A stretch of DNA of 52,476 bases from an uncultured bacterium (GTDB lineage: Bacteria > Cyanobacteriota > Vampirovibrionia > Gastranaerophilales > Gastranaerophilaceae). The translations under genes and the position numbers were made by a program. The notes below the pieces were generated by a model. The model ran no database searches and was not told the origin of the DNA. It was given only the letters and a program-made list of their open reading frames with translations. The stretch covers positions 1-52,476 of the forward strand of contig CAMOPX010000012.1 in NCBI GenBank assembly GCA_946622415.1. The letters run 5' to 3'. Of this stretch, positions 1-8,511 are shown one piece after another. The stretch's first letter is position 1; each line of letters begins with the position of its first letter.

Positions 1-513
1 CAAATGCTAATCAAAAATTCTACAGTAAACGGCGCAAACGCAGTTCTTGCAGAATCTACAAAAGGTAAAGCAATGGTTCAAAAATCAAAACTTAATTCAT
101 CAAAAGGCAGCGTAACAGTAAAATCTGATGTATCAACTGCTCAAGTATATGATAGCTCCGCAATCAAAGCAGCAACTACAGCTAATGTAAACGGTAAAAC
201 AGCAAACGTGTTAAATTCAAACGCAGAAGCTAAAAACATTAACGTAACCGGTTCAAAGAACACTGAAGTTCTTTCATCAAAACTATCTGCTGGTGACAAA
301 ATAGTATTAAATTCAACATCAGATAGAACATATGTAAAAGGTTCTACTCTTACATCCAAAAATTCAAATGTTCAAGTAAAATCCGGCAAAAATACATATG
401 TTTACGATTCAACCGTTAAAGGAAAATCAAAAACAGCTATTGCAGGAAAAACAACAGATGTAAGAAATTCAACGATTGACGGAACAAAAATCAAAAGCAA
501 ACAAACAAAATAA
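1..513 (+). CDS. C-terminal part of a repetitive solenoid-like protein (partial)
   Basis: The reading frame is open from the first base (the codon before the first ATG at 4 is CAA), so this is probably the end of a longer gene whose start lies outside the window. The visible 170 residues are rich in Ser, Thr, Asn, Lys and Val. They fall into about seven imperfect repeats of roughly 21 residues with the pattern V-x-x-S followed by a second V about ten residues later, for example AQVYDSS, NVLNSN, EVLSSK, TYVKGST, TYVYDST, TDVRNST. This regular alternation suggests a right-handed beta-solenoid, as in many secreted or surface proteins. There is almost no Cys, Trp or charged cluster, and no anchor or sorting domain at the C-terminus. 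Function is unknown, and export is inferred only from composition. Confidence 0.6.
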   Translation, partial: QMLIKNSTVNGANAVLAESTKGKAMVQKSKLNSSKGSVTVKSDVSTAQVYDSSAIKAATTANVNGKTANVLNSNAEAKNINVTGSKNTEVLSSKLSAGDKIVLNSTSDRTYVKGSTLTSKNSNVQVKSGKNTYVYDSTVKGKSKTAIAGKTTDVRNSTIDGTKIKSKQTK

Positions 514-546
514 GCAGATGAAATTCGTTTTAATTAATAAATAAAT

Positions 547-574
547 AAGAGAGTCCATAAAGACTCTCTTATTT
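547..574 (+). terminator. Rho-independent terminator of the repeat protein
   Basis: A perfect 9-bp stem (547-555 with 562-570) has a 6-base loop, continues into TTATTT and lies 34 bases after the stop codon. The following bases TTATTTGTATGC recur after two other hairpins in the window (18629-18646 and 18685-18707, read on minus). Confidence 0.8.
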
Positions 575-724
575 GTATGCTAAATATTAAGAAATGTAAC
601 AAAAATATAATTTAAAGCAATTCAAGATTAACTATATACTTTATATATATGTAAGAAATAAATTAATCGGTAATAATAAAAAATTATATAACACAAGGAA
701 GATTATAGAGAGAGAATACATATT

Positions 725-743
725 AGCCCGTTTTAAACGGGCT
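725..743. terminator. Hairpin directly after the RND-like gene; possibly bidirectional
   Basis: The arms AGCCCGTT and AACGGGCT form a GC-rich stem two bases beyond the stop of the minus-strand gene. The better T-tract (TTTTATATTA) lies on the plus side, although no plus-strand gene ends here. The interval 575-724 holds no ORF that I can support, only very AT-rich sequence with TATATA-like boxes near 645-650. A short plus-strand RNA ending at this hairpin is possible but unproven. Confidence 0.55.
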
Positions 744-744
744 T

Positions 745-1971
745 TTATATTATGTTTCCGTCTTTTCTTACTATAAATATATACTTTTCTTTGATATCTT
801 TCGTTAAAAGTGAAGATAGATTTATTAAATTTTTATATTTTTTTGAGTATATAAAATCTGAATTTTGCATATTTTTTAATATAATTTTTATTCTTTTTGA
901 ATCTTCAAAATAATAATCGCAAAATAAACCCCCGCTATTTGCCAAAATGCTTTCTGTTAATTCTCTGTTGTTTAAAAAATAACTGTTTAAATCACTTTGA
1001 TTATATTTATAGCTGATTATTTTTTCTTTTTTTGATGAAATATTTATGAAATGTTTGTTTAGATTCTTTGCTTCAATAACTTCATATTTAAGGGGTAAAT
1101 TGTTTTTATTTAACTCGTTTTTGATTAAAAAATTAAACAGCACATTCAGAATAAAATTTTTCTTTTTTATACCAAATAATATTGCTTCTCTATTTTTATA
1201 AATTAATGAATAATTATAAATCTGAGATTTTTCAACATAGAATATATTTCCTAATGTGTTAGAGTAATTTTTATCCTGATAATAAAAACTGATTTTTTTT
1301 AAGTCTTCTATGTTTTTTATATTAGAGGTGCAGTTTAAAATACGATTGCTATTTGACAACGTTGTATTTTGGTTTATATTGTTTTCTTTGATAATATTTT
1401 TTATATCGGACGGATTCAGGTTATAGGTTAATAAATCGGAATCTTTAAAATAAATATAATTTAGTGTTTCAAAGTTAAAATCATAAATTTTATCAATAAA
1501 ACCTAATTTTGATAATTTATCAAATGTGATTTTTGAATATTTAATTAAATCCTCATTTATTTTTTTATCATTGAAAATTAAAAGAAAATAATCGTATTTA
1601 TTTTGAAATTCAATATCAAAATCAATTTCTGGGTTTGAATTTGTTTTGGATATAAAATCATCAAGAAGAAATTTTATTTTTTGAATTTCTTTTGTTTTGT
1701 CTAAAACAAAACCAAATTTTATATAAATATCACAATAATTAAAAGAAGAAATACTATAAACGGTTTTTATTTTTTTTGTTTGTAATATTTTTTCGGATAA
1801 ATTTTTTCCATAAACCCTATCCAGAAATTCACAATCAAAATTATTTTCTCGGATTGAAATTTTTATGTCAAAATTGTCTTTTAGATTAAACCAATTTAAA
1901 AATAAAAATATAAATAATGCTAAAAACAAAATTATTTTATATTTTGATTTTTTTATTTTGTTTATTATCAT
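745..1971 (-). CDS. RND efflux permease-like periplasmic protein lacking the membrane domain
   Basis: 408 residues with a single N-terminal membrane helix (about 14-28) and then a long periplasmic region. Its layout follows the porter domain of RND pumps. Residues about 45-105 match the PN1 pattern, a 'pairs of helices then gv-xx-i-S-x-S' stretch (KIKTVYSISSFNYC) followed by an f-x-x-g-x-x-x-x-x-a segment. About 140-200 match the strand 'GFIDKIYDF' and the helix 'YNLNPSDIKNIIKENN', equivalent to the ygls-xx-dv-xx-al-xx-n motif. About 340-405 resemble the end of the C-terminal porter half (GG, then LINLSSLL and a final R-x-DG). The helices TM2-TM12 of a normal pump of about 1,040 residues are absent. 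The start overlaps the upstream HlyD-type gene by 35 bases and has a good AGAGG site. The frame is intact, so this is not an obvious pseudogene. Family assignment comes from pattern reading, not a search; transport by this protein alone is unlikely. Confidence 0.55.
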   Translation of the reverse strand: MIINKIKKSKYKIILFLALFIFLFLNWFNLKDNFDIKISIRENNFDCEFLDRVYGKNLSEKILQTKKIKTVYSISSFNYCDIYIKFGFVLDKTKEIQKIKFLLDDFISKTNSNPEIDFDIEFQNKYDYFLLIFNDKKINEDLIKYSKITFDKLSKLGFIDKIYDFNFETLNYIYFKDSDLLTYNLNPSDIKNIIKENNINQNTTLSNSNRILNCTSNIKNIEDLKKISFYYQDKNYSNTLGNIFYVEKSQIYNYSLIYKNREAILFGIKKKNFILNVLFNFLIKNELNKNNLPLKYEVIEAKNLNKHFINISSKKEKIISYKYNQSDLNSYFLNNRELTESILANSGGLFCDYYFEDSKRIKIILKNMQNSDFIYSKKYKNLINLSSLLTKDIKEKYIFIVRKDGNII

Positions 1972-2971
1972 TCCATCCTCTTAAAATAATATAATCTCCG
2001 ATTTTTAATCCGAAAGTTACTTCTTGAAAATCGTCTTTAATTTTATCCGTCAAAACCTCTGCTTTTCTTATTGTTCCTATATTTTCTTTAATATCTTCTA
2101 TTTTATAAACATATTTTTTGTTGTTTTCTTTAATGATTGCATCAATAGGTACTAAAACCTTGTCTTTATTAATATTTAAAATCTCCACATCCAAATTCAT
2201 ACCCTCTTTTAAATCAGGATAAAATTTATCAAGTAATATTTTAACGGCATAACCCCCTGTATTGTTGCTCGATTGCGAAATATGGGAAATTTTCCCCATA
2301 TACTTAATGTTGTTTTTACTTAAAACAACATTATCATTTAGATGAAGCTCATTTATGATATTGTTTTCAACCATAATTTCTACCTGAGTTTTAGATGAAC
2401 CTATGATAGAAATAACGGGTTTGCCGGAAGAAGCAAATTCTCCTATTTCTCCTGTTTTTTCATATACAAATCCGTCATAGGGTGAAAATAAAGTTGCATA
2501 CTGTATTTGCTTATTGGAATAATTCAGTTTTTCTTTTTGCAGGCTTATTTCTTTTAATCTTGCTGAAGTTTCATATCCCGCTGTTTCCCAGTCATTATCG
2601 GATATTGCACCTGCATTATGCAAAATTGTGATTCTGTCATAATAGCTTTTTGATTGTTTATATTTAATTTCCAATTCCGATAAAAGTGCGCTTTCTTCGT
2701 TTCTTTTTATTCTGTATAGCGTATCATCGATTTTTGCCAAAACTTGCCCTTTCTTGACAAAATCCCCTCTTGCTAAAGGGCTGTACGTTATTATTCCGCT
2801 TTCCTGAAAAGATAATGTTGATACATACTGAAATTTAACTGTTCCCGTATAAATCGTTTTGGGTGAATGAATAATTTTATATATTTCAGGGGTTTCTTCC
2901 GTTATTTTATTAACGCAGCCCGATATAACAACAAGACTAAAAAGCAAAAATATAAGTGCTAAAGCTCTCAT
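1937..2971 (-). CDS. HlyD/AcrA-family membrane fusion lipoprotein
   Basis: 344 residues. A lipoprotein signal with the lipobox ISGC (Cys19) is followed by the usual order of a periplasmic adaptor: a lipoyl half (about 50-80, with GDFVKKGQVLAKID), a helical hairpin (about 85-150), the second lipoyl half (SPYDGFVYEKTGEIGEFAS), and then a beta-barrel and membrane-proximal domain (about 190-330). Such proteins link an inner-membrane pump to an outer-membrane channel. Here the only pump-like partner is the overlapping downstream gene, which lacks a channel-forming membrane domain. No TolC-like gene is visible nearby. It is the fourth gene of an operon that starts with a histidine kinase and response regulator, so expression is probably tied to an envelope signal. 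Confidence 0.85.
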   Translation of the reverse strand: MRALALIFLLFSLVVISGCVNKITEETPEIYKIIHSPKTIYTGTVKFQYVSTLSFQESGIITYSPLARGDFVKKGQVLAKIDDTLYRIKRNEESALLSELEIKYKQSKSYYDRITILHNAGAISDNDWETAGYETSARLKEISLQKEKLNYSNKQIQYATLFSPYDGFVYEKTGEIGEFASSGKPVISIIGSSKTQVEIMVENNIINELHLNDNVVLSKNNIKYMGKISHISQSSNNTGGYAVKILLDKFYPDLKEGMNLDVEILNINKDKVLVPIDAIIKENNKKYVYKIEDIKENIGTIRKAEVLTDKIKDDFQEVTFGLKIGDYIILRGWNDNKQNKKIKI

Positions 2972-3018
2972 TTCAAAATTTTATTTTATTTGTTGAATAA
3001 AATAATTATTCTTTTGTG

Positions 3019-3969
3019 CTATTCGAGAACTTTTGTGAGGATTAGCCCGTTTGCACTAACTGAAACCTGATTATTTGTCGTTGAAAAGAGCATACTTTCG
3101 TTTGTTGAAGTATTATACCCCCAAGTACCGAGAAAAATTTTTTTATTATTTTTGTCATAAACATAAACAAGTGTAACAATAATATCGTCATTATCCTGAC
3201 TAAAACCCAGCGGAAAAATATCATAGCGATATTCAATAATATTTAAATCACGATAATTCGTATAATATCTTTTTATTGCGTTATCAAAATTTTCAAGCTT
3301 TATTGTGTATCCTCTTGTTATGTCATTTCCCATAAAATGAACATAAAGATATGTTTTATAAACCCCTTCAACGGTAGAACCTACTCTCTCTTTAATCAGA
3401 AGTCTTTTTCCGTCTTTACTCCAATCAACAAGTGACAATCCGCTGAATAAATGCTGATAGTGTTCTTTTTTACCTGATATAATAATAGAATTTCTTACTT
3501 TTTGGTTATGATTATAGTCGAGCATTCTTTGGACTTTTGTTTTTGATGTGTCCAATTCTTCAACAAAAAATTCGGAACTTATTTGATTGTTGTCGGGCGA
3601 AAAGTAATATCTCGGATATGCTGCATAATGACACTTGTTGTCCGATACAATATACGGATAAGAATATAAATTTCTTTTGACATCATCAATATTTATTTCT
3701 CTCATCCCCGGCGGGCTGTTATACAATTCAAAAACAAAATGAGGATCGGGATATGTAATATTTTTATCTGATTTTGGCGGAGTATAGGGTTCTATTGTTC
3801 TATCTTCAAGCGGAACATTTTTTGCCTTTTGTTCCCACTCTTGTTTTGTTTCAACCATCTTTTCTTTTTGGGGTGCAGGTGCTTTTTTAAAGGGATTTTT
3901 TATCGTAAAAGAGTATGCTCTGTTTGCCAACAAAATTGACAATACAAATACAAAAGCAATTATTCTCAT
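3019..3969 (-). CDS. Secreted protein of unknown function, beta-propeller-like
   Basis: 316 residues with a clear signal peptide (about 1-20, cleavage likely after AYS) and then a Pro/Lys-rich linker (about 25-70). The remainder contains beta-strand-rich segments such as 'SLVDWSKDGKRLLI', the W-S-x-D-G-K-x-L pattern seen in TolB/WD40-like propeller blades, but too few blades are recognisable to call a full propeller. It starts immediately after the response-regulator stop (TAA then ATG, no gap), so translation is probably coupled. It lies between the two-component genes and the HlyD-type gene and could be the periplasmic component of the same system. I do not recognise a named family. Confidence 0.75.
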   Translation of the reverse strand: MRIIAFVFVLSILLANRAYSFTIKNPFKKAPAPQKEKMVETKQEWEQKAKNVPLEDRTIEPYTPPKSDKNITYPDPHFVFELYNSPPGMREINIDDVKRNLYSYPYIVSDNKCHYAAYPRYYFSPDNNQISSEFFVEELDTSKTKVQRMLDYNHNQKVRNSIIISGKKEHYQHLFSGLSLVDWSKDGKRLLIKERVGSTVEGVYKTYLYVHFMGNDITRGYTIKLENFDNAIKRYYTNYRDLNIIEYRYDIFPLGFSQDNDDIIVTLVYVYDKNNKKIFLGTWGYNTSTNESMLFSTTNNQVSVSANGLILTKVLE

Positions 3970-4653
3970 TTATTGCACCAGTCCTTCTTTTAGGGCAATA
4001 ATCGCAGCTTTTGTTCTATCTTTTAAATATAATTTTTGTAAAATGCTATGCACATGAGCTTTTGTTGTTGACATTGCAACCACCAATTTTTCCGAGATTT
4101 CCTGATTGGATAAACCGTCAACAATCAAAGATAAAACTTCTAATTCTTTTTTTGTAAGTCCGTATTTTTTGTTTGCTTCCTTTTGGCTTTGTAGTTTTGT
4201 GTTGTCTTGAATTTCATTTTCATGCTGAATATTTGACAACACTACTCTTGCGATAGCAGAATCAATCCATGCGCTGTGGTCACGCACGGTATTTATTGCA
4301 TTAATCAGATTTTGCGCACTTGTGCCTTTCATAATGTATCCGTCGGCACCGGCTTTAAATGCTGCAAAAATATCTTCTTTGCTATCTCTTGATGTGAACA
4401 TTAAAATAGAACAATCCAGTTTTAATTCTTCTTTAATTTTCTTAGTCGCCGTGATTCCGTCGATTTTTGGCAATCCGATATCCATAAGAATAACATCGGG
4501 ATTGTATTCTTGTGCCATAATAATTGCTTCTTGTCCGTCTGTTGCTTCTGCCACAAGATTGAGATTGGGAATGGTTTTTATTGTCATAGAAAGTCCCATT
4601 CGTGTAAATTCGTGGTCTTCCACAAGTAGTATGTTTATATTTTTTTCTGTCAT
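3970..4653 (-). CDS. NarL/FixJ-type response regulator
   Basis: 227 residues from the ATG at 4653. The frame also allows a TTG 15 bases upstream, but the ATG has an AAGG site at good distance and overlaps the kinase stop as ATGA. The N-terminal receiver domain (about 6-122) has acidic residues ED near 12-13, phospho-acceptor Asp58 in VILMDIGLP, and the switch Thr and Lys in FTS and YIMKG. The C-terminal LuxR-type helix-turn-helix (about 163-225) reads GLTKKELEVLSLIVDGLSN and then EISEKLVVAMSTTKAHVHSI. It is almost certainly phosphorylated by the kinase encoded just upstream. Likely targets include its own operon, but no binding site is identifiable from one locus. Confidence 0.93.
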   Translation of the reverse strand: MTEKNINILLVEDHEFTRMGLSMTIKTIPNLNLVAEATDGQEAIIMAQEYNPDVILMDIGLPKIDGITATKKIKEELKLDCSILMFTSRDSKEDIFAAFKAGADGYIMKGTSAQNLINAINTVRDHSAWIDSAIARVVLSNIQHENEIQDNTKLQSQKEANKKYGLTKKELEVLSLIVDGLSNQEISEKLVVAMSTTKAHVHSILQKLYLKDRTKAAIIALKEGLVQ

Positions 4654-6209
4654 AAAATTACCTTGCAATCATTTATTGAATCTTTTAATTCAAAAGTAAA
4701 TTTTGAACCTTTGTTTATTTTTGAATCAACGTAAATTTTTCCGTTGTGTGCTTCTATAATCTGTCTTGATAAATAAAGACCAAGACCGGTTGAGCTTGAG
4801 CGTTTTTGGTTTGTACCTTGTGAAAATCTGTTGAATAATTTGTTGCAATCGTCTTTTGATAATCCGATACCGTCATCAATTACGTCAAATTTCAAATCTT
4901 TATTGTCTTTATTTATATCTATTTCTATCTTAGAGCTTTCCTGAGAATGTTTAATCGCATTTCCTATTAGATTTGTAATCACCCTTCTTATTTCATTTTT
5001 ATCCGCATTAACAAAAAGCTCGTTTTCGTTGCATTTTATATTCATTTGGATATCATATTTTTGAGCAAGCGGGTTTAACTCTTCTTTGCATTCTTGGGTA
5101 AGTTTTAATATATCAAATTTTGTTTTGCAAAGATACGTTTTTCCTGCTTCATATTTATAAACTTCTAATAATGCGTTGACAAGACCGAGCATATCTTCTG
5201 AGCTTTTTTTCATGGCCTGAAATAAATTACTTTGCTCCGGTGTAATTTCACCTAATGATTTATTTAAAATAAAATCTAATCCGGAAAGTGTTGCAAGGAG
5301 TGGAGTTCTAAGGTCATGGGTTAAAGTTGCAATAAAATCATCTCTCAGACGTTCTGTTTCTTTTTGATACGTTACATCTCTGATTACTGCGATATAGGAT
5401 TTTTCTTTTTCGCTTTCACTTTCGGTTTTTATATGCGCAATGCTGATTTCAACAGGGATTTTTGTATCATGCAAATAATTAATTATATTGTAGTTTCTTA
5501 AAAACAGACTTTCTTTTTTTGATAAATCCGATTTTGAAAATTGTTTCTTTTCCGAAAAAGCCAAATCAAAGAGATTTGTTGAAATTATATTTTCTTTTTC
5601 TTGTCCGAAAAGTCTTATACCCGCTTCGTTTATATTTGTTATTAAAAGATTTTCATTTAATACCACAATGCCGTCGGCACAACTTGAAATAACTGCGCTC
5701 AACTTCATATTACTGTCGGATAATTCTTTAGTTCTTTGTTGAACTTTGTGTTCAAGTGTTTTTGAATAGTTTTCAAGTTTGTTGTTTGCTGCTTCAAGCT
5801 CTGCGATTTTTTTGTTGAGTTCTTTTTTTAACCTTGTTTGGGTAAGTGCGTTTTTTATATTGATTATTAGATTTGTATTGTCCCAAGGCTTTTCTATGTA
5901 TTTAAATATTCCTATTTCGTTTATCGCGCGGATAGCATTTTCTTTATCGGCATAGCCGGTTAAAAGTATTGTTGAAACTTCATGCTGAAGTTTTTTTGCT
6001 TCCGTTAAAAAATCAATGCCGTTCATTTCGGGCATTATAAAATCGCTGATAATTAAATCCACTTCTTCATTTTTTAAAAAAATTAACGCTTCATTTGGGT
6101 TATTGTATGTGTACACATTAGAAAACCCCTCTAGTCCAAGGAGCATTGATAATGTTTTGGTGACCATGGCTTCGTCATCAACTATGACTATTTTACCCAA
6201 CTTTTCCAT
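4650..6209 (-). CDS. Receiver-PAS sensor histidine kinase
   Basis: 519 residues, no membrane helix, so probably cytoplasmic. An N-terminal receiver domain (about 6-120, Asp56 in IISDFIMPE) is followed by a coiled coil (about 125-165) and a PAS domain (about 170-285). The kinase core has the H-box IATLTHDLRTPLL (His298), N-box NLIGNAIKHS, G1 DDGIGLS and G2 STGLGLYLS. The N-terminal receiver suggests it acts downstream of another kinase or belongs to a phosphorelay. It is the first gene of the minus-strand operon ending at 745 and diverges from the gene at 6348, so 6210-6347 should hold promoters in both directions. Which ligand the PAS domain senses cannot be told. Confidence 0.93.
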   Translation of the reverse strand: MEKLGKIVIVDDEAMVTKTLSMLLGLEGFSNVYTYNNPNEALIFLKNEEVDLIISDFIMPEMNGIDFLTEAKKLQHEVSTILLTGYADKENAIRAINEIGIFKYIEKPWDNTNLIINIKNALTQTRLKKELNKKIAELEAANNKLENYSKTLEHKVQQRTKELSDSNMKLSAVISSCADGIVVLNENLLITNINEAGIRLFGQEKENIISTNLFDLAFSEKKQFSKSDLSKKESLFLRNYNIINYLHDTKIPVEISIAHIKTESESEKEKSYIAVIRDVTYQKETERLRDDFIATLTHDLRTPLLATLSGLDFILNKSLGEITPEQSNLFQAMKKSSEDMLGLVNALLEVYKYEAGKTYLCKTKFDILKLTQECKEELNPLAQKYDIQMNIKCNENELFVNADKNEIRRVITNLIGNAIKHSQESSKIEIDINKDNKDLKFDVIDDGIGLSKDDCNKLFNRFSQGTNQKRSSSTGLGLYLSRQIIEAHNGKIYVDSKINKGSKFTFELKDSINDCKVIL

Positions 6210-6347
6210 ACTAAAAACATAGTTTATTTTTTAAAATAAGACAAATTATTAACAAAACTATAACAAAACTTAAAATTATGGCAAAAAATAAGATTCACAT
6301 GTTTTGTTATGGTAGTGTGTTATTAGTAGGCTGGTAAAACCAAAAAA

Positions 6348-8468
6348 ATGAAATTATCATCAAATAGCATTAACAACTCTCCGGAATTAGTAAGACATCG
6401 AAAACAAAACAATGGTGTTTTTGGAGTTTCTATCCCCAAAAAATCCGAGTTAGCTTTTACATCGGGTATAGATGCGGGTAAAGTTGTTCAAAAGGCAAGT
6501 TCTACCATTCAAACCCTTACAAAAGACCAATGTATTTTTATTGATAAAGAAATCGGAAACGGTTTCTTTGCAAAAACATTACAAGAATGCGGTTTTGATG
6601 TTAATGATGCACTGCTTACTTTTAAACAACCCAATTTATTTATAGATTTATTTAAAACTTTAAAATATCCGTTTACGGATATGTGGCTTGATATCGCTGC
6701 GTATTTCAATAAAAACCCGAAACCCGGCGGAATTGTTTCAAAATATCTTCAAAAAACCGACCTTCAAAAAAAACAGGAATTGCTCTTTAATATAGCAGCT
6801 CAATTTAATCAAAATCCGGATGAAAAATTTGCAGCTTCTGTTGCAAACAATATTACTCAAGCCGTAAAAAACTATAGAAGCAGAGATGAAAGAACTTTAA
6901 ACAGACTTTTGACTGCCAGTGTTTCCGCTCTTTATTCATCAAATGATTTCTTTAATATTTCAATGCTTCAAAAAGATGACAAGTCGGAAGCTAAAAAAGC
7001 CCAAAAAGCACGTCTGAAACAAGAATTGTATAGAGCAGGATTATCTGCAGGATTGACATTTATTTCATTAGGTGCGCTTGATAAACATATTAAAAACAAT
7101 ATGTACTTATCCGCATTTACTATTGCAGGAAGCGCTTTGATATCGGAAATTGTATCCAGATTATTAAGCAAGACACCTCTTGCTCCTTTGTCTTCCGAAA
7201 AGGCAAAAGAAATTGCGGAAAAGAAAAACAATGAAATCCAAAAAACAAAAAACAATGACCAAAAAACAAAACAACCCGAAAGCAAACAGGCTGACGCACA
7301 AAATAAAACAGTTGTTTCATTTAAAGCCGGAGTTGAAAAAAATATATTTAAAGATTTTGCAAAAAAAGACGGAACTTTTGCACCAGTAAATATAATTAAT
7401 AACACAGAAAACAGTCAAAATGTCAAAACTGATTCAAAACCAAAAGAAAACAAAAAAGGAAAATTCGGAATTCTCAATATTGCATTTGCTGCGCTTGCCG
7501 CTGTAAGTTTAATTGAGGTATTATCCAAAACTTCAGGCGGAAAAGTAATCGGTACCAAGTTAAAAGATATTGAAAGTTTTATCAAAACGAAAACTATTAC
7601 TTTATCAGGCAAAGAACTTCAAAAATTCAAAGATTCGGTTTCAGAATTATCTTCCGATAAAGATATTGAAAAAGTTATAAAAGAATATTCAGATGCGCTT
7701 CAAGGTAAAACCGAATTGGAAATTAAATCAAACAGATTTTTGATTTCAGGTTTTTATGACGGTTTGACAAGAGTATTTAAAACTATTTATACAATTTTAT
7801 CCGCACCTGCAAAGGGAGTAATGAAATTATTAAATCCGAAGGCTGAAGAAGGGGTAGTCGGTGTTACAGATAAATCATTAGGCGCTTTGTATGCTATTTT
7901 AGAAGAAAATAAAGGCGATAAAGCAAAAATGATTGAAGAAATAAAAAAACGTACAAGAAATTTTGGTCAATGTGTAGAAACAGGTGATTTGGCTAATTTC
8001 TCAAGAACGCTTGTTACTGTTTTAGGTTCATATTTCTTCGTAAATGACTACAGAAACAAAGTTTTAATTGAATCGGGCGGAAAAGACATAGAAGGTGCAA
8101 ATGCAGAAGCTAAACAAAGAATTGGTCATAAACTTGCCAACTTTATAATAAACGGTACGATAATGAACCTTGGAAATTCAATATTCAAAGGACCGTTAAA
8201 CAGCAGTCTTATTGCTGCGGGCTTAATTGCGATAGGTGAAGAAACTACCAATGAAGCTTTAGTTAGAAAATCCACTTGTCAACCTATATTAAAGAAAAAA
8301 TCAAAACAAGATATTATTCAATTTGAACAAAAACAACTTTCCAAAAAAGGTTTCATGGGTGCTTGGACAAGATTATTTATGAAGCTTACGGGTAAAAAGA
8401 CTTTGACCCAAAAAGCCGGCATAGATAAAAAACCCGAAGAAAAAAATAAAGAACAAAAGAAAGCATAA
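6348..8468 (+). CDS. Large membrane-associated protein of unknown function
   Basis: 706 residues, Lys-rich. Hydrophobic segments occur near 229-247, 252-275, 377-395, 560-580 and 610-640, and a highly charged Lys/Gln linker spans about 285-325. The N-terminus carries the short motif LAFTSG (about residues 35-40), and TVVSFKAG occurs again after the linker. Similar F-x-G/A motifs are found near the N-termini of the proteins at 26135 and 28952. No recognised domain, signal peptide or catalytic motif is visible. The upstream sequence has no clear Shine-Dalgarno site, but codon use matches neighbouring genes and the frame is uninterrupted. Function unknown; a lineage-specific protein is likely. 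Confidence 0.8.
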   Translation: MKLSSNSINNSPELVRHRKQNNGVFGVSIPKKSELAFTSGIDAGKVVQKASSTIQTLTKDQCIFIDKEIGNGFFAKTLQECGFDVNDALLTFKQPNLFIDLFKTLKYPFTDMWLDIAAYFNKNPKPGGIVSKYLQKTDLQKKQELLFNIAAQFNQNPDEKFAASVANNITQAVKNYRSRDERTLNRLLTASVSALYSSNDFFNISMLQKDDKSEAKKAQKARLKQELYRAGLSAGLTFISLGALDKHIKNNMYLSAFTIAGSALISEIVSRLLSKTPLAPLSSEKAKEIAEKKNNEIQKTKNNDQKTKQPESKQADAQNKTVVSFKAGVEKNIFKDFAKKDGTFAPVNIINNTENSQNVKTDSKPKENKKGKFGILNIAFAALAAVSLIEVLSKTSGGKVIGTKLKDIESFIKTKTITLSGKELQKFKDSVSELSSDKDIEKVIKEYSDALQGKTELEIKSNRFLISGFYDGLTRVFKTIYTILSAPAKGVMKLLNPKAEEGVVGVTDKSLGALYAILEENKGDKAKMIEEIKKRTRNFGQCVETGDLANFSRTLVTVLGSYFFVNDYRNKVLIESGGKDIEGANAEAKQRIGHKLANFIINGTIMNLGNSIFKGPLNSSLIAAGLIAIGEETTNEALVRKSTCQPILKKKSKQDIIQFEQKQLSKKGFMGAWTRLFMKLTGKKTLTQKAGIDKKPEEKNKEQKKA

Positions 8469-8511
8469 AAACATATAAATCTTTATTTAAATTTAATTTT
8501 GCTGTTTTTGT

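Noticed and set aside
745-1971. Pseudogene of an RND pump
   Set aside because: The frame is intact over 408 codons with a good ribosome site and coupling to the upstream gene. Loss of the membrane helices looks like a clean reduction rather than random decay, though this cannot be proved from one sequence.
4322-4699. Plus-strand ORF opposite the response regulator and kinase genes
   Set aside because: Antisense shadow of two well-supported genes, with no ribosome site of its own.
6968-7405. Minus-strand ORF within the membrane-protein gene
   Set aside because: Composition mirrors the Lys-rich coding strand (Phe/Leu/Ser-rich on the reverse). No start signals and no family pattern.
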